64,000 nt of DNA, from positions 1-64,000 of the forward strand of contig NZ_JVLH01000004.1 of NCBI RefSeq assembly GCF_001070855.1, read 5' to 3'. This document shows, in pieces, positions 1-8,996 of the stretch; within the stretch, counting starts at the first letter, position 1, and every line of letters begins with the position of its first letter. Origin of the DNA: Trueperella pyogenes (GTDB taxonomy: Bacteria > Actinomycetota > Actinomycetes > Actinomycetales > Actinomycetaceae). Made by a program: the position numbers and the translations under genes. Below the pieces are notes generated by a model, which did not search any database, was not told the origin of the DNA, and was given only the letters and a program-made list of their open reading frames with translations.

Positions 1-165
1 GGCATAAAAACAAAAAACAAACACACTATCGAGTTCACAAACAACACCCCCACATTTGCAATTCACCCGAGGATGAATCTCAAAGGGGCTTTAGCGCCTT
101 GCAACGTTTCCGTCGCCCTCAGCGCAACGAGTTATAGATTAGGCCGTTTAGAGGCTCGCCGTCAA
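1..165 (-). promoter_or_regulatory. Putative rRNA operon promoter and leader, reading out of the window
   Basis: Reading the minus strand there is a -35 TTGACG (160-165), an 18-base spacer and a -10 TAATCT (136-141), placing a start near 129. The leader that follows contains GAACTCGATAGTGTGT (21-36) and then a T-rich stretch (1-20), a pattern seen in actinobacterial rRNA leaders and spacers with boxA-like elements. No coding sequence is visible on either strand. I infer that a 16S rRNA gene starts just outside position 1; the rRNA itself is not in the window. Confidence 0.5.
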
Positions 166-205
166 ATCAAAACACTATGACGACGAGCACACCTTTAAAA
201 ACGGC

Positions 206-1465
206 TCATCGGACAGCAACTACAGCCAGATTCCTGCGGCCCTTACGGATCAAAACCAGCCCGCCAGCCAGCAGATCATCCGCACTCAGCACTGCCTCTT
301 CGTCTTCCACTTTGACCTTATTGACGTATGCTCCACCACCCGCGAGGGTACGACGCGCAGCACTGCGCCCCTTTTCAAGGCCGGTCTCTACAAGAGCGTC
401 AACAAGAGTCGCCCCCAACGGAAGTTCCGCGCGCGGGAGGTCACTTGTCGCAGCAGCCAGGGTGGCCTCGTCAATCGACGAAAGATCACCGGTCCCCCAC
501 AAGGCCTCGGTCGCAGCCTGCACACGCTCAAGCTCCTCTTGACCGTGAACCAACGCAGTGACGCTGGCAGCCAATGCTTTCTGTGCAGCGCGCTGATGCG
601 GACGCTCTGCGACCTCAACCTCAAGAGCCTCGATCTCTTCGCGCGAGAGGAAAGTAAAGATCTTCAGAAAACGAACCACATCGTCATCGGCAACCTGCAA
701 CCAGAACTGGTAGAAGGCGTAGGGGCTCATCATCTCAGGATCGAGCCAGATGGCACCGCCCTCGGACTTGCCAAACTTGGTTCCATCGGCCTTAGTAATA
801 ATGGGTGTCGTCATCACATGGGTATCGGCGCCTTCGATCTTATGGATCAGATCGACGCCACCAACCATATTGCCCCACTGATCATTCCCGCCGGTCTCAA
901 GGGTGCAACCATAGCGACGGAAAAGTTCAAGGTAGTCATTTGCCTGAAGGATCTGGTACGAGAATTCCGTGTAGGAAATACCCTCGTCAGAGGCAATACG
1001 GCGCGCAACAATATCCTTGTTGAGCATGGTGCCAACACGGAAGTACTTACCGATCCCACGCAAGAGATCAATAGCGCTCATCTCTTGCGTCCAATCGAGG
1101 TTGTTCACCATTCGCGCTGCTGCAGGACCCTCGAAGTCAAGAAAACGAGAAATCTGCGCACGCAAGCGATCCGCCCACCCCTGGACAACTTCAGTGGGCT
1201 GGAGTTGGCGCTCGCCACTTTGACGCGGGTCGCCAATCTGGCCCGTTGCGCCACCCACGAGTGCAAGCGGACGGTGTCCCGCGAGTTGCAGGTGACGCAT
1301 AACGATCAGCTGAACAAGGTGACCGTGGTGAAGTGAAGGAGCTGTCGGATCATAACCGCAATAGAAAGTGACCGGGCCCTGCGCAAAGTGAGCACGAAGT
1401 GCATCAAGATCAGTGTGCTGAGCAATCAGACCACGCCATTGGAGGTCGTCAATAATATCGGTCAC
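206..1465 (-). CDS. tyrS: Tyrosyl-tRNA synthetase
   Basis: Charges tRNA-Tyr with tyrosine in the cytosol. At 419 residues it has the usual bacterial TyrRS length. Visible class I signatures are HHGHL (residues 46-50, the HIGH motif) and KFGKS (230-234, the KMSKS loop). The tyrosine-binding stretch GYDPTAPSLH lies at 37-46, and an S4-type RNA-binding domain occupies roughly 350-419. The start is a GTG (1463-1465) preceded by AAGAAGG on the coding strand. It stands alone between a likely rRNA promoter downstream and an unrelated membrane-protein gene upstream. A long plus-strand open frame inside it is a shadow. Confidence 0.97.
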   Translation of the reverse strand: MTDIIDDLQWRGLIAQHTDLDALRAHFAQGPVTFYCGYDPTAPSLHHGHLVQLIVMRHLQLAGHRPLALVGGATGQIGDPRQSGERQLQPTEVVQGWADRLRAQISRFLDFEGPAAARMVNNLDWTQEMSAIDLLRGIGKYFRVGTMLNKDIVARRIASDEGISYTEFSYQILQANDYLELFRRYGCTLETGGNDQWGNMVGGVDLIHKIEGADTHVMTTPIITKADGTKFGKSEGGAIWLDPEMMSPYAFYQFWLQVADDDVVRFLKIFTFLSREEIEALEVEVAERPHQRAAQKALAASVTALVHGQEELERVQAATEALWGTGDLSSIDEATLAAATSDLPRAELPLGATLVDALVETGLEKGRSAARRTLAGGGAYVNKVKVEDEEAVLSADDLLAGGLVLIRKGRRNLAVVAVR

Positions 1466-1545
1466 GGAAATACCTTCTTCTTGTTGGAATACGTGCGCAA
1501 TACAGTGTACGGGAAAAGACTCGCCTTAAAGGACGCGTCTTAGTC

Positions 1546-2904
1546 TTACGAGGCCGCAGATCGGTCTGCGTAGCCGGCAGCACCTAGCCGACGCGAGGCC
1601 TCATCCCCACGTCGAGGCGGGTGAAAATCAATTGATTCTGCTCGAACCTTCAGCCAGGTAGCAAAAGCCACGAAGAGAACCCAGTTACCCTCAGTGAGCA
1701 AACGAGACTCGGTGAATGACTGGACGAACATCGCCAGCATAAGAACAGCGGCGAGGACGGGAATCAGATCACTCTCAAGATCGCGAAGGGCAACACGGAA
1801 GACACGAATCATGACCCACAACACCGCGAAGGCCAAGAGCATAAGCCCGACAATGCCAGTTTGGAATAGTGCCTCGATGTAAGCGTTATGCGCCTGCATT
1901 GTTGGAGTACCATCCGGACGAACGACAAGGTTCTTGAACAGAGGCAACCACGGGGGCCACATCACAACCCATCCCCAGCCGAGAAGGGGATGCTCGGTCC
2001 ACAATTCCAAAAGCTTCGCCCAAATAACACCGCGCCCAGTCATGTCAGAACTGCGTCCCAGTATCTCAGTTACCTGATCCTTCATCACAACAGCCACCAG
2101 CAGGAAACTGGCCGCAGCGGTCAAAGCCACACGAACAGCGAAACGCCGCTCATAGAACCCGAGATGACGGATGATCAAAAGGAAGACGAGTGCGCTGACG
2201 GAAACCAGCATGGCAACGAACACTGTTGCCGAACCGGTGAGAATAAGAATGCCAACGCAGGCACACACCCACAGTAAATTGCGAACATGCTGATTTCGAT
2301 CCTGGATCCAGAAAACAAGCACGCACAGAAGCAGTAAGAGCGCAATAAACGCTAAAGGATTGCGGTTTCCCACGAAACCTTGAATCGGCCCTCCCTTAAA
2401 CAGGGAGTCATTGATCCAGTAATAGAGCTCTGGGACTTCTTTCCAATGGCGCATATACATGGGAGGAATTCGATGGCCAACGAAGAGCGCGACCCACAAC
2501 TCAAGAAGATACGACAAAACAACAACGATCTTCATCGCATCCATAAATACTTTCAGCATCTGTCGAAGCGGAAAAGCAATTGCCACAAGTATCCCAGCGG
2601 AGCTCGTGGCAAGAGTAATCAGAGCTGAGGCGAAAGTTTCAAGACGGTACTGGCTCCAAATCACCGACAGACAGCAGAGCACGATGTAGGAAGAAACAGA
2701 CAGCGAAATCCTTCGTAAGGTCACACGTCGTCCGGCAGCAAAAAACACGACCCAGCATGCGACCAAAACCAAAACGGTGATGATGCCAAATCCGAGCCAA
2801 CCGAATGTGTTGCGAACTCCTTGGCCCGCAAAGGCCAAGAAGAAAATCGCGACCCCCGCAATGGGCAGCAGCGACTCGGCTCGAGAGCTAACTGTTGTAT
2901 TCAC
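1546..2904 (-). CDS. O-antigen ligase / Wzy-like polytopic membrane protein
   Basis: Integral membrane protein of about 452 residues with roughly ten to twelve hydrophobic segments spread over the whole length and a long extracytoplasmic loop near residues 290-360 (region after DMTGRGVIWAKLLELW, including MQAHNAYIEALFQTGIVGL). The combination of RGxIW and HNxYxxxLxxxGxxG is typical of the O-antigen ligase/polymerase (Wzy_C, WaaL) family, which joins sugar repeat units or glycans at the membrane. I place the start at GTG 2902-2904, which has GAGGA six bases upstream; a longer reading up to 2952 would run into the argR terminator. No glycosyltransferase genes are adjacent, so the glycan substrate cannot be inferred. 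Confidence 0.75.
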   Translation of the reverse strand: MNTTVSSRAESLLPIAGVAIFFLAFAGQGVRNTFGWLGFGIITVLVLVACWVVFFAAGRRVTLRRISLSVSSYIVLCCLSVIWSQYRLETFASALITLATSSAGILVAIAFPLRQMLKVFMDAMKIVVVLSYLLELWVALFVGHRIPPMYMRHWKEVPELYYWINDSLFKGGPIQGFVGNRNPLAFIALLLLLCVLVFWIQDRNQHVRNLLWVCACVGILILTGSATVFVAMLVSVSALVFLLIIRHLGFYERRFAVRVALTAAASFLLVAVVMKDQVTEILGRSSDMTGRGVIWAKLLELWTEHPLLGWGWVVMWPPWLPLFKNLVVRPDGTPTMQAHNAYIEALFQTGIVGLMLLAFAVLWVMIRVFRVALRDLESDLIPVLAAVLMLAMFVQSFTESRLLTEGNWVLFVAFATWLKVRAESIDFHPPRRGDEASRRLGAAGYADRSAAS

Positions 2905-2956
2905 GCATGTCCTCAAGACAGAAAGAAATTCTAGTAGGGAGAATAGCCGCAAGAAG

Positions 2957-2989
2957 CCGTGCCCGCTAGCGACAGGCTAGCGGGCACGG
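2957..2989 (-). terminator. Hairpin terminator downstream of argR
   Basis: Perfect 14-base inverted repeat (2957-2970 with 2976-2989) around a 5-base loop, lying between the argR stop and the membrane-protein gene. It is G/C-rich and followed on the minus strand by only a short T-containing stretch, so its strength is uncertain. Confidence 0.65.
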
Positions 2990-3023
2990 CTGTGTTTGAT
3001 GAAAACCTAAGAATCGATCGTCC

Positions 3024-3539
3024 TTAGAGTGCGCTCGGTTGGGATCCTCCCCCAGCCAAGGATGTCAGGTAGTCCTGAGCGTTAAGGGCGCCTTGAGCAC
3101 TGGTGCAGATAATCAAGACGGTGTCGTCACCCGCGATCGTTCCCACAACGTCGTCAATGCGTGCAACGTCAAGAGCAGAACCAAGAAGGTTCGCTGCTCC
3201 AACAAGAGTGCGCAAAACCAATTGATTTCCCACGCATGTTGAAGTGACAAGGAGAGTTTGAAGCCACCGCTGAAGGCGTTCAACACTGGCTTCAGCCTCA
3301 TGGGACTGCGAACCATCAGCATTGGGAACCGAGTAAATCAGCGCACCACTTCGATCGCGCATCTTTGTTGCGCGCATTTCCATGAGATCGCGAGAAAGGG
3401 TGGCCTGAGTGACTTCAATTCCTTGGCTTCCCAATGCACTGCGAAGCTGCTCTTGCGAACTAATGGTTTGGGAGACCAAAAGATTTCGAATCGCCGCGTG
3501 GCGGCCAGCCTTCGTTTGAGGTGTCGCTTCAGATGACAT
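3024..3539 (-). CDS. argR: Arginine repressor ArgR
   Basis: Hexameric arginine-responsive transcription factor controlling arginine metabolism. It has 171 residues, the usual length. The N-terminal winged helix covers about 1-75, with the recognition stretch QEQLRSALGSQGIEVTQATL. The C-terminal oligomerisation and arginine-binding domain carries GTIAGDDTVLI near residues 135-145, matching the family's GTxAGDDT signature. The start is ATG 3537-3539 (a TTG lies one codon earlier), with AAGGGG upstream. No arginine biosynthesis genes are in the window, so it appears as a stand-alone regulator. Confidence 0.92.
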   Translation of the reverse strand: MSSEATPQTKAGRHAAIRNLLVSQTISSQEQLRSALGSQGIEVTQATLSRDLMEMRATKMRDRSGALIYSVPNADGSQSHEAEASVERLQRWLQTLLVTSTCVGNQLVLRTLVGAANLLGSALDVARIDDVVGTIAGDDTVLIICTSAQGALNAQDYLTSLAGGGSQPSAL

Positions 3540-3605
3540 CAAAACCCCTTAACTACGTCCGTGAATCGACATTGACTCCACTCCCGTTGCACCAGTGTAA
3601 GCGAG

Positions 3606-3647
3606 AAACGGGCCGTGTGCGAAAATCTTCGCGCACACGGCCCGTTT
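3606..3647. terminator. Bidirectional hairpin terminator between argR and the flavodoxin gene
   Basis: Sixteen-base perfect inverted repeat, 3606-3621 with 3632-3647, with a 10-base A/T-rich loop. TTTT(C) follows on the plus strand and CGTTTCTC on the minus strand. For the minus-strand flavodoxin gene it lies just after the stop; the G/C-rich stem and short T run support intrinsic termination. Confidence 0.75.
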
Positions 3648-3681
3648 TCTAAGCGATGCAGAAGTTAGTGATACCTCACTC

Positions 3682-4167
3682 CTACTTCAGTTGCTCTGCA
3701 ATGGAGTCTGCCCACTGGTCAATTGCATTCCAATCACGGAAATCGCCTTCAACAGCGCCTGCAAGTCGAACAATCGCACGCTCACGCAGCGACAAGATCG
3801 AAGGATCGTACCGTCCAGCAAAGGAACGCAGTTCCTTTGCATCGACACGGGTCAGCACAGGACCGATCCTGCTGGGATCTTGCGGAACATGCTTGGGAAC
3901 ACCATTCATACCGACGGAGAAAGCCCACACGGGTAGCTTATGAAGCTGCTGAGCAAAACGTTCCATAAAGTCGTGAGCTTCAGGCAGCCACTGGGTCATG
4001 TACACAGCAGATCCGCAGATCACTGCATCAAAGCCATCAAGTGAGTCAACCTCTTCGGGCGACTTGCGGACAACCTCAAAACCATCGCTGGTCAGACGGC
4101 GTGCAATCGCATCCGCAACTTCAATGGTTGCACCGTGATGTGAAGCCGCTGTTACTAAAACCTTCAT
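3682..4167 (-). CDS. Flavodoxin-domain protein (HemG-like)
   Basis: Small cytosolic protein of 161 residues with a flavodoxin fold. The N-terminus KVLVTAASHHGATIEVADAI matches the FMN phosphate-binding loop, with SHHGATIE in place of the usual T/S-x-T-G-x-T. A second FMN-contact region, VICGSAVYMTQWLPEAHDF, lies around residues 50-68. This layout is shared by HemG-type protoporphyrinogen oxidase and other flavodoxin_5 proteins. The exact electron-transfer partner is unknown, and no haem genes are adjacent, so I would not name it hemG. It is a single gene with its own terminator downstream. Confidence 0.8.
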   Translation of the reverse strand: MKVLVTAASHHGATIEVADAIARRLTSDGFEVVRKSPEEVDSLDGFDAVICGSAVYMTQWLPEAHDFMERFAQQLHKLPVWAFSVGMNGVPKHVPQDPSRIGPVLTRVDAKELRSFAGRYDPSILSLRERAIVRLAGAVEGDFRDWNAIDQWADSIAEQLK

Positions 4168-4220
4168 TAACTACTCCTTCGCGCCAATAACCACATTAAT
4201 CCTAGCAAGAGGAAACTTGA

Positions 4221-6872
4221 TCATCCGCGCAGCGTTGCTCCAAGAACCTTTCCTGTCTTGCTAACGATGTCAGCACGAACTTTTTGCACCTCATCCGGAG
4301 TCAAGGTGTGATCGCTGGCGCGAAGGCGCACAGAGAAGGCAAGAGAACGGCAACCCTCAGGAACCTGGTCGCCCTCGTAAATGTCAAAGAGGACCAGATC
4401 TTCGATCAATGCACCCGCAGCCTGGCGAATGACCTGTTCAACACGTGCTACAGGAACATTCGTCGGAACAACCAGTGCAAGGTCTTCTTTCGCTGCAGGA
4501 TATGTCGAGACAGGCTTAACCTGCATGGGTTCATCGCTCATCACAGAGATCAATGCATCGACGTCAAGCTCGAGGGCGCAGGCTCGTGCAGGCAATCCAA
4601 AAGCCTTACACGCCTTCGGCGAGAGCTCACCAGCAAGGGCGAGTTCAACACAATCTTTACCCTGACGGGCGAAAATACGAGCAACCCGCCCCGGGTGCCA
4701 AGGAGCGACCTCAGCGGGATCCGTTGCAGCCTCGGGAACTCGAGGCCCCTTAAGCGTTGAGGGTTCAGCAAGCCAAGCACGCGTGACCTCGACGCGCACC
4801 CCCAATTGATCGCAGATTGAGCGCGCAACCTCGACTGCATCTGCCCAATCGAAATTACGTTGCGAATCAAGAATTCCCGCGGGTCGGGCATTACCAGCCA
4901 GTACTGCGCCAACATGCCACGGCTGGGAAGGAGTCCCTGCTTCAAGTGCTGCAAGTTGCGCGTCACTGGGACGGTGCTCTGCAGAAATCAACCCGGTGGG
5001 GACCACACCCTCGGGATGAACAACCTTTGCGATTTCGAAAATCGCAACCGAAGGGATACCGCGAGCCCAGTTGCGTGCGGCGGTATCCAGCAAGGTGTCC
5101 AGAACCGAAGTACGAAGCAGTGGCGCATCATCGGCAAGCGGATTACGCAGCTTGACAGCACGACGGCGAGGGTCATTCGCACTCAGGCCCTGCTTATCGA
5201 AAGAGTCTGAAACGAAGGGATAACTTTCCACCTCGGTAAGCCCAGCGTGGGCCAGTCCCTGGGCCACCAAACGACGTGCGCGCTGGGCAGTAGTCAAACC
5301 AGTACCTGCAGGGGCTGTCGGCAAAACCGAGGGAATACGGTCATAGCCATCCAAACGCGCAATCTCTTCCACAAAGTGTGCAGAACCCGTGAGATCAGGC
5401 CGCCATGAAGGAGGAGTCACGCGAACGCGCTGCCCATCAATATCCTCAAGGACACATCCGACCTGCTCAAGCAACTCACAAACACGCTCGGGAGCGTAGG
5501 AAACGCCAGTCAGACGCTCAGCATCGCTCAACGCAAACTCATAGCTCGTCGGCACTGGCAAAGTGTTGAGATCAAAAACTGCAGGGTCAGCCTGACCGCC
5601 ACCGTATTGAACAAGCAGATCAACAGCGCGCTGCGCTGCAACCGCAGGAAGGAGCGGGTCAGTTCCACGTTCGAAACGCTTCGCTGCCTCAGAGTGCAGC
5701 TTGTGACGGCGCGAAGAACGAGCAACAGAAACCGCATCGAAGTGCGCAGCCTCGAGGAGAATATCAGTGGTCGAATCCTCGACCTCGGAATAAGCACCAC
5801 CCATCACGCCGGCGATGCCCAAGAGCCGCGAGCCTTCTTCACCACTGGGCGAATCAGAAATCACCAAATCTTCGGGATCCAAAGAACGAGTGACCTCGTC
5901 CAAAGTTGTCAATTCTTCACCTGCGCGAGCACGGCGAACCACGATCGGTGCAGCAAGTGCGGATAGATCATAGGCGTGCATAGGCTGCCCCAGATCCAGC
6001 ATGACGTAGTTCGTAATATCAACTGCCAGAGACAGCGAACGCATCCCTGCCATCTCCAAACGCTCAACCATCCAACGAGGAGTAGGAGCCTTGGGGTTGA
6101 CACCGCGAACAATACGAGTCACAAAACGGTCAGCACCCACGCGCCCATGGATGGGAGCACTGTCAGCAACCACAACGGGGAAACCGGCCTCGTTCGCCTC
6201 GGGAACCGAAGACACAAGAGTGCCAACCATTCCAGGATCGCGGAAGGCCGCGCCCGTCGAATGTGAGAACTCACGAGCGACGCCTCGCATAGAGAAGCAG
6301 TAGCCACGGTCCGGAGTGACGTTAATTTCCAAAACCTCTTCGCCCAAGCCAAGGAAGGAAATCACGCTGTGGCCAACAGCGGGCAGCTCTGCATCGGGGA
6401 AGTCCTTCTGCAAGATGATGATGCCGTTATGGTCTTCACCCAAGCCGAGTTCGCGCGCCGAGCACATCATGCCATCAGAAACATGGCCATAGGTCTTTCG
6501 GGCAGCAATTTCAAAGGGACCGGGAAGAACCGCACCCGGAAGTGAGACAACGACATAGTCGCCAACCTCGAAATTGTGTGCGCCACAAATAATGCCTCGT
6601 GATGGGAGATCACTAGGTTCTTTACCCGTGCCGGGAGCGTCATTGTGCTCTCCAACATCAACACGGCAATAATTCACGAGCTTGCCATTGGACGCTTCAA
6701 ACTCATCGCGCGTCAGAACACGCCCGACGACAAGCGGACCGCTGACACGAGCCGGGTGAATAGTCTCTTCCTCAAGCCCGACGCGAACCAGGGCAGCTGC
6801 GAGCTCCTCGGTGGTCATTGCCGGATCTGCATCGACATAGTCACGCAGCCAGCTCATTGGAACCATTGGCAT
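4221..6872 (-). CDS. pheT: Phenylalanyl-tRNA synthetase beta subunit
   Basis: Beta subunit of the (alpha-beta)2 enzyme that charges tRNA-Phe; it carries the editing site and the anticodon-binding domain. About 883 residues. The N-terminus MVPMSWLRDYV is the family start. A tRNA-binding (EMAP-like) domain covers about 45-150, the B3/B4 editing domain about 220-400 (SRRHKLHSEAAKRFERG near 430), and the C-terminal ferredoxin-like FDX-ACB domain the last 90 residues (VSTYPAAKEDLALVV). The open frame extends 24 codons further upstream into pheS, but ATG 6870-6872 is preceded by GGGAAGGGG and begins one base after the pheS stop, so I choose it. Coupled operon with pheS. Confidence 0.96.
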   Translation of the reverse strand: MPMVPMSWLRDYVDADPAMTTEELAAALVRVGLEEETIHPARVSGPLVVGRVLTRDEFEASNGKLVNYCRVDVGEHNDAPGTGKEPSDLPSRGIICGAHNFEVGDYVVVSLPGAVLPGPFEIAARKTYGHVSDGMMCSARELGLGEDHNGIIILQKDFPDAELPAVGHSVISFLGLGEEVLEINVTPDRGYCFSMRGVAREFSHSTGAAFRDPGMVGTLVSSVPEANEAGFPVVVADSAPIHGRVGADRFVTRIVRGVNPKAPTPRWMVERLEMAGMRSLSLAVDITNYVMLDLGQPMHAYDLSALAAPIVVRRARAGEELTTLDEVTRSLDPEDLVISDSPSGEEGSRLLGIAGVMGGAYSEVEDSTTDILLEAAHFDAVSVARSSRRHKLHSEAAKRFERGTDPLLPAVAAQRAVDLLVQYGGGQADPAVFDLNTLPVPTSYEFALSDAERLTGVSYAPERVCELLEQVGCVLEDIDGQRVRVTPPSWRPDLTGSAHFVEEIARLDGYDRIPSVLPTAPAGTGLTTAQRARRLVAQGLAHAGLTEVESYPFVSDSFDKQGLSANDPRRRAVKLRNPLADDAPLLRTSVLDTLLDTAARNWARGIPSVAIFEIAKVVHPEGVVPTGLISAEHRPSDAQLAALEAGTPSQPWHVGAVLAGNARPAGILDSQRNFDWADAVEVARSICDQLGVRVEVTRAWLAEPSTLKGPRVPEAATDPAEVAPWHPGRVARIFARQGKDCVELALAGELSPKACKAFGLPARACALELDVDALISVMSDEPMQVKPVSTYPAAKEDLALVVPTNVPVARVEQVIRQAAGALIEDLVLFDIYEGDQVPEGCRSLAFSVRLRASDHTLTPDEVQKVRADIVSKTGKVLGATLRG

Positions 6873-6873
6873 G

Positions 6874-7965
6874 TCAGTTGCCCCTTCCCAGTCCATTAAC
6901 GCCGAATTGCTCAGAGAAACGCACATCGCCCTCGACAATGTCATGCATGTCTGCGATGCCGTCTCGCAGCATCAGGGTTCGTTCGACACCAACACCGAAG
7001 GCAATACCTGTGTAAACCTCAGGATCGATACCCGTTGCTCGAAGAACATTCGGGTTGACCATTCCACAACCGCCCCATTCAATCCAGCCGGCTCCGCCCT
7101 TCTTTTGGGGGAACCACAAATCCATTTCCGCGCTGGGTTCGGTGAAGGGGAAGAACGACGGACGCAAACGCGTCTTCGCATCGGGGCCGAACATGTGACG
7201 AGCAAAGTGATCGAGCACGCCCTTAAGATGCGCCATTGTCAGACCGCGATCGATCGCTAGTCCTTCAACTTGGTGGAAGACAGGGGTGTGTGTCGCATCC
7301 AGCGCATCGGAGCGAAAGACCTTGCCGGGGCAAGCCATGTACAGAGGAACGCCTCGAGAAAGAATCGAACGCGATTGCACGGGCGATGTGTGTGTTCGCA
7401 TCACCAAGTGGCCATCTTCTTCATTTTCACCACCGACGCTGCGACCATCAATGTAGAGCGTGTCCTGCATTTGGCGCGCGGGGTGATCGATATCGAAATT
7501 CAAAGAATCGAAGTTGAACCACTCGTGTTCAATTTCCGGTCCCTCTGCAATCTGCCATCCCATTCCGACGAAGAAATCCGAAATCTCTTCCATGATCGTT
7601 TCCAGGGGATGACGTGCACCTTGACGCTCGCGCGCGGTAGGAATGGTGACGTCTACAGCTTCGCTCACCAAGACCTGCGCGTCATGGCGTTCCTGAAGGA
7701 GCTCCTGACGCTCCTCCAATGCCTGGGTAATGCGCGAGCGGGCACCTCCCAAAAGACGACCAGCAACGCCTCGATCTTTCGGATCCAATTGCCCGATTCC
7801 ACGGTTTGCCTGGACAAGAGCAGCTGAGTCTCCCATAAATTCCAGGCGAACTGCTTTCAATTCATCGAGGGTTTCGGTATGAGCAATAGCTGAAGTTGCT
7901 TGAGTAACGAGCTCTTCAATTGCCTGCTCATCCAAGGGATTGAGGCCACCAGCGGTGCCGGTCAT
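6874..7965 (-). CDS. pheS: Phenylalanyl-tRNA synthetase alpha subunit
   Basis: Catalytic alpha subunit of PheRS, 363 residues. An N-terminal coiled coil (about 1-100) contacts tRNA. Class II motifs follow: motif 1 near HPLETIMEEISDFFVGMGW (about 120-140), motif 2 in VFRSDALDATHTPVFHQVEG (about 215-235), and motif 3 in [18 protein letters not shown] near the end. The start is ATG 7963-7965 with AGGAGAG upstream. It is the first gene of pheST and diverges from panB, with about 140 bases between them. Confidence 0.97.
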   Translation of the reverse strand: MTGTAGGLNPLDEQAIEELVTQATSAIAHTETLDELKAVRLEFMGDSAALVQANRGIGQLDPKDRGVAGRLLGGARSRITQALEERQELLQERHDAQVLVSEAVDVTIPTARERQGARHPLETIMEEISDFFVGMGWQIAEGPEIEHEWFNFDSLNFDIDHPARQMQDTLYIDGRSVGGENEEDGHLVMRTHTSPVQSRSILSRGVPLYMACPGKVFRSDALDATHTPVFHQVEGLAIDRGLTMAHLKGVLDHFARHMFGPDAKTRLRPSFFPFTEPSAEMDLWFPQKKGGAGWIEWGGCGMVNPNVLRATGIDPEVYTGIAFGVGVERTLMLRDGIADMHDIVEGDVRFSEQFGVNGLGRGN

Positions 7966-8104
7966 GTCCTACTCTCCTATGATTGGTGTCAGCATTTTTC
8001 CTCGTCAAAATACGAGGGTTTTCTTCATTGTAGGTCAACAGCTTCTTCTGGCTGGAACGAAGCCGTAGTGCGGACTAGGCTCATAGGGCAACGAAAGGAA
8101 AAGA

Positions 8105-8983
8105 ATGACGGGTTACCTCGCTGACGATTCAGCGCCTCGCACGGATGCTTCGCCCTCCCCTTCTCAGGCTTCCCAAGGCCCTCTAGACAAGAAACGGATC
8201 CGTATTCAGCACCTTCAGGCAGCAAAAGAGCAGGGCGTTAAGATTTCGATGTTAACGGCCTATGACGCACTCACTGCCTCGATTTTTGATCAGGCCGGGA
8301 TCGATATGATCTTGGTGGGAGATTCACTGGGCAACGTTGTTCTGGGATATTCCTCGACGCTACCGGTCACTATTGAGGACATGGAACGCGCCACTTCCTC
8401 CGTTGCACGGGCAAGTAAACGTGCTTTCATCGTCGCGGACCTCCCCTTTGGCAGTTACGAGGCCTCCCCCGCCCACGCCCTTACAAACGCAGTCCGCCTG
8501 ATGAAGGCAGGTGCACACGCTGTCAAGCTCGAAGGCGGTGCGCAGCGCGCCGAGACCGTCAAGCTCTTGACCGAGGCGGGTATTCCGGTCGTGGCACACC
8601 TGGGCTACACCCCTCAATCTGAAAACGCTTTGGGTGGGCCTCGCGTTCAAGGACGCGGCGAAGGTGCACAGATCCTTGCGCGCGATGCCCATGCATTAGC
8701 TAACGCAGGCGCTTTCGCAGTCGTCTTTGAAATGGTCCCTGAACCGATAGCCACTCAACTGAGTCAGGAACTTTCGATCATTACGATTGGAATCGGTGCG
8801 GGCCCACACACCGACGGGCAGGTTTTGGTCTGGTCGGATATGGCCGGTATGACCTCGTGGTCGCCTTCCTTTGCACGCCGTTTCGCGCAGATCGGTCAAG
8901 AACTCCACTCCGCGACACAAAGCTATATCTCCTGTGTTCGCGACGGCTCATTCCCCTCAACCGAGAATTACCGAACAAACTAA
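8105..8983 (+). CDS. panB: 3-methyl-2-oxobutanoate hydroxymethyltransferase (ketopantoate synthase)
   Basis: First committed step of pantothenate synthesis: transfers a hydroxymethyl group from methylene-tetrahydrofolate to ketoisovalerate in the cytosol. 292 residues. Metal and substrate motifs are [25 protein letters not shown] split over about 48-73 and the MVLG-equivalent NVVLGY. The catalytic glutamate region VFEMVPE and the [15 protein letters not shown] motif are conserved. The first ~30 residues (Pro/Ser-rich) extend beyond the usual start. GGAAAAG precedes the ATG. panC and panD are not nearby. map follows 13 bases later, so the two are probably co-transcribed. Confidence 0.95.
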   Translation: MTGYLADDSAPRTDASPSPSQASQGPLDKKRIRIQHLQAAKEQGVKISMLTAYDALTASIFDQAGIDMILVGDSLGNVVLGYSSTLPVTIEDMERATSSVARASKRAFIVADLPFGSYEASPAHALTNAVRLMKAGAHAVKLEGGAQRAETVKLLTEAGIPVVAHLGYTPQSENALGGPRVQGRGEGAQILARDAHALANAGAFAVVFEMVPEPIATQLSQELSIITIGIGAGPHTDGQVLVWSDMAGMTSWSPSFARRFAQIGQELHSATQSYISCVRDGSFPSTENYRTN

Positions 8984-8996
8984 GGACTACACCGCA

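Noticed and set aside
539-1336. 265-codon plus-strand frame inside tyrS
   Set aside because: tyrS is intact with its catalytic motifs; the opposite frame has no ribosome site or recognisable domain.
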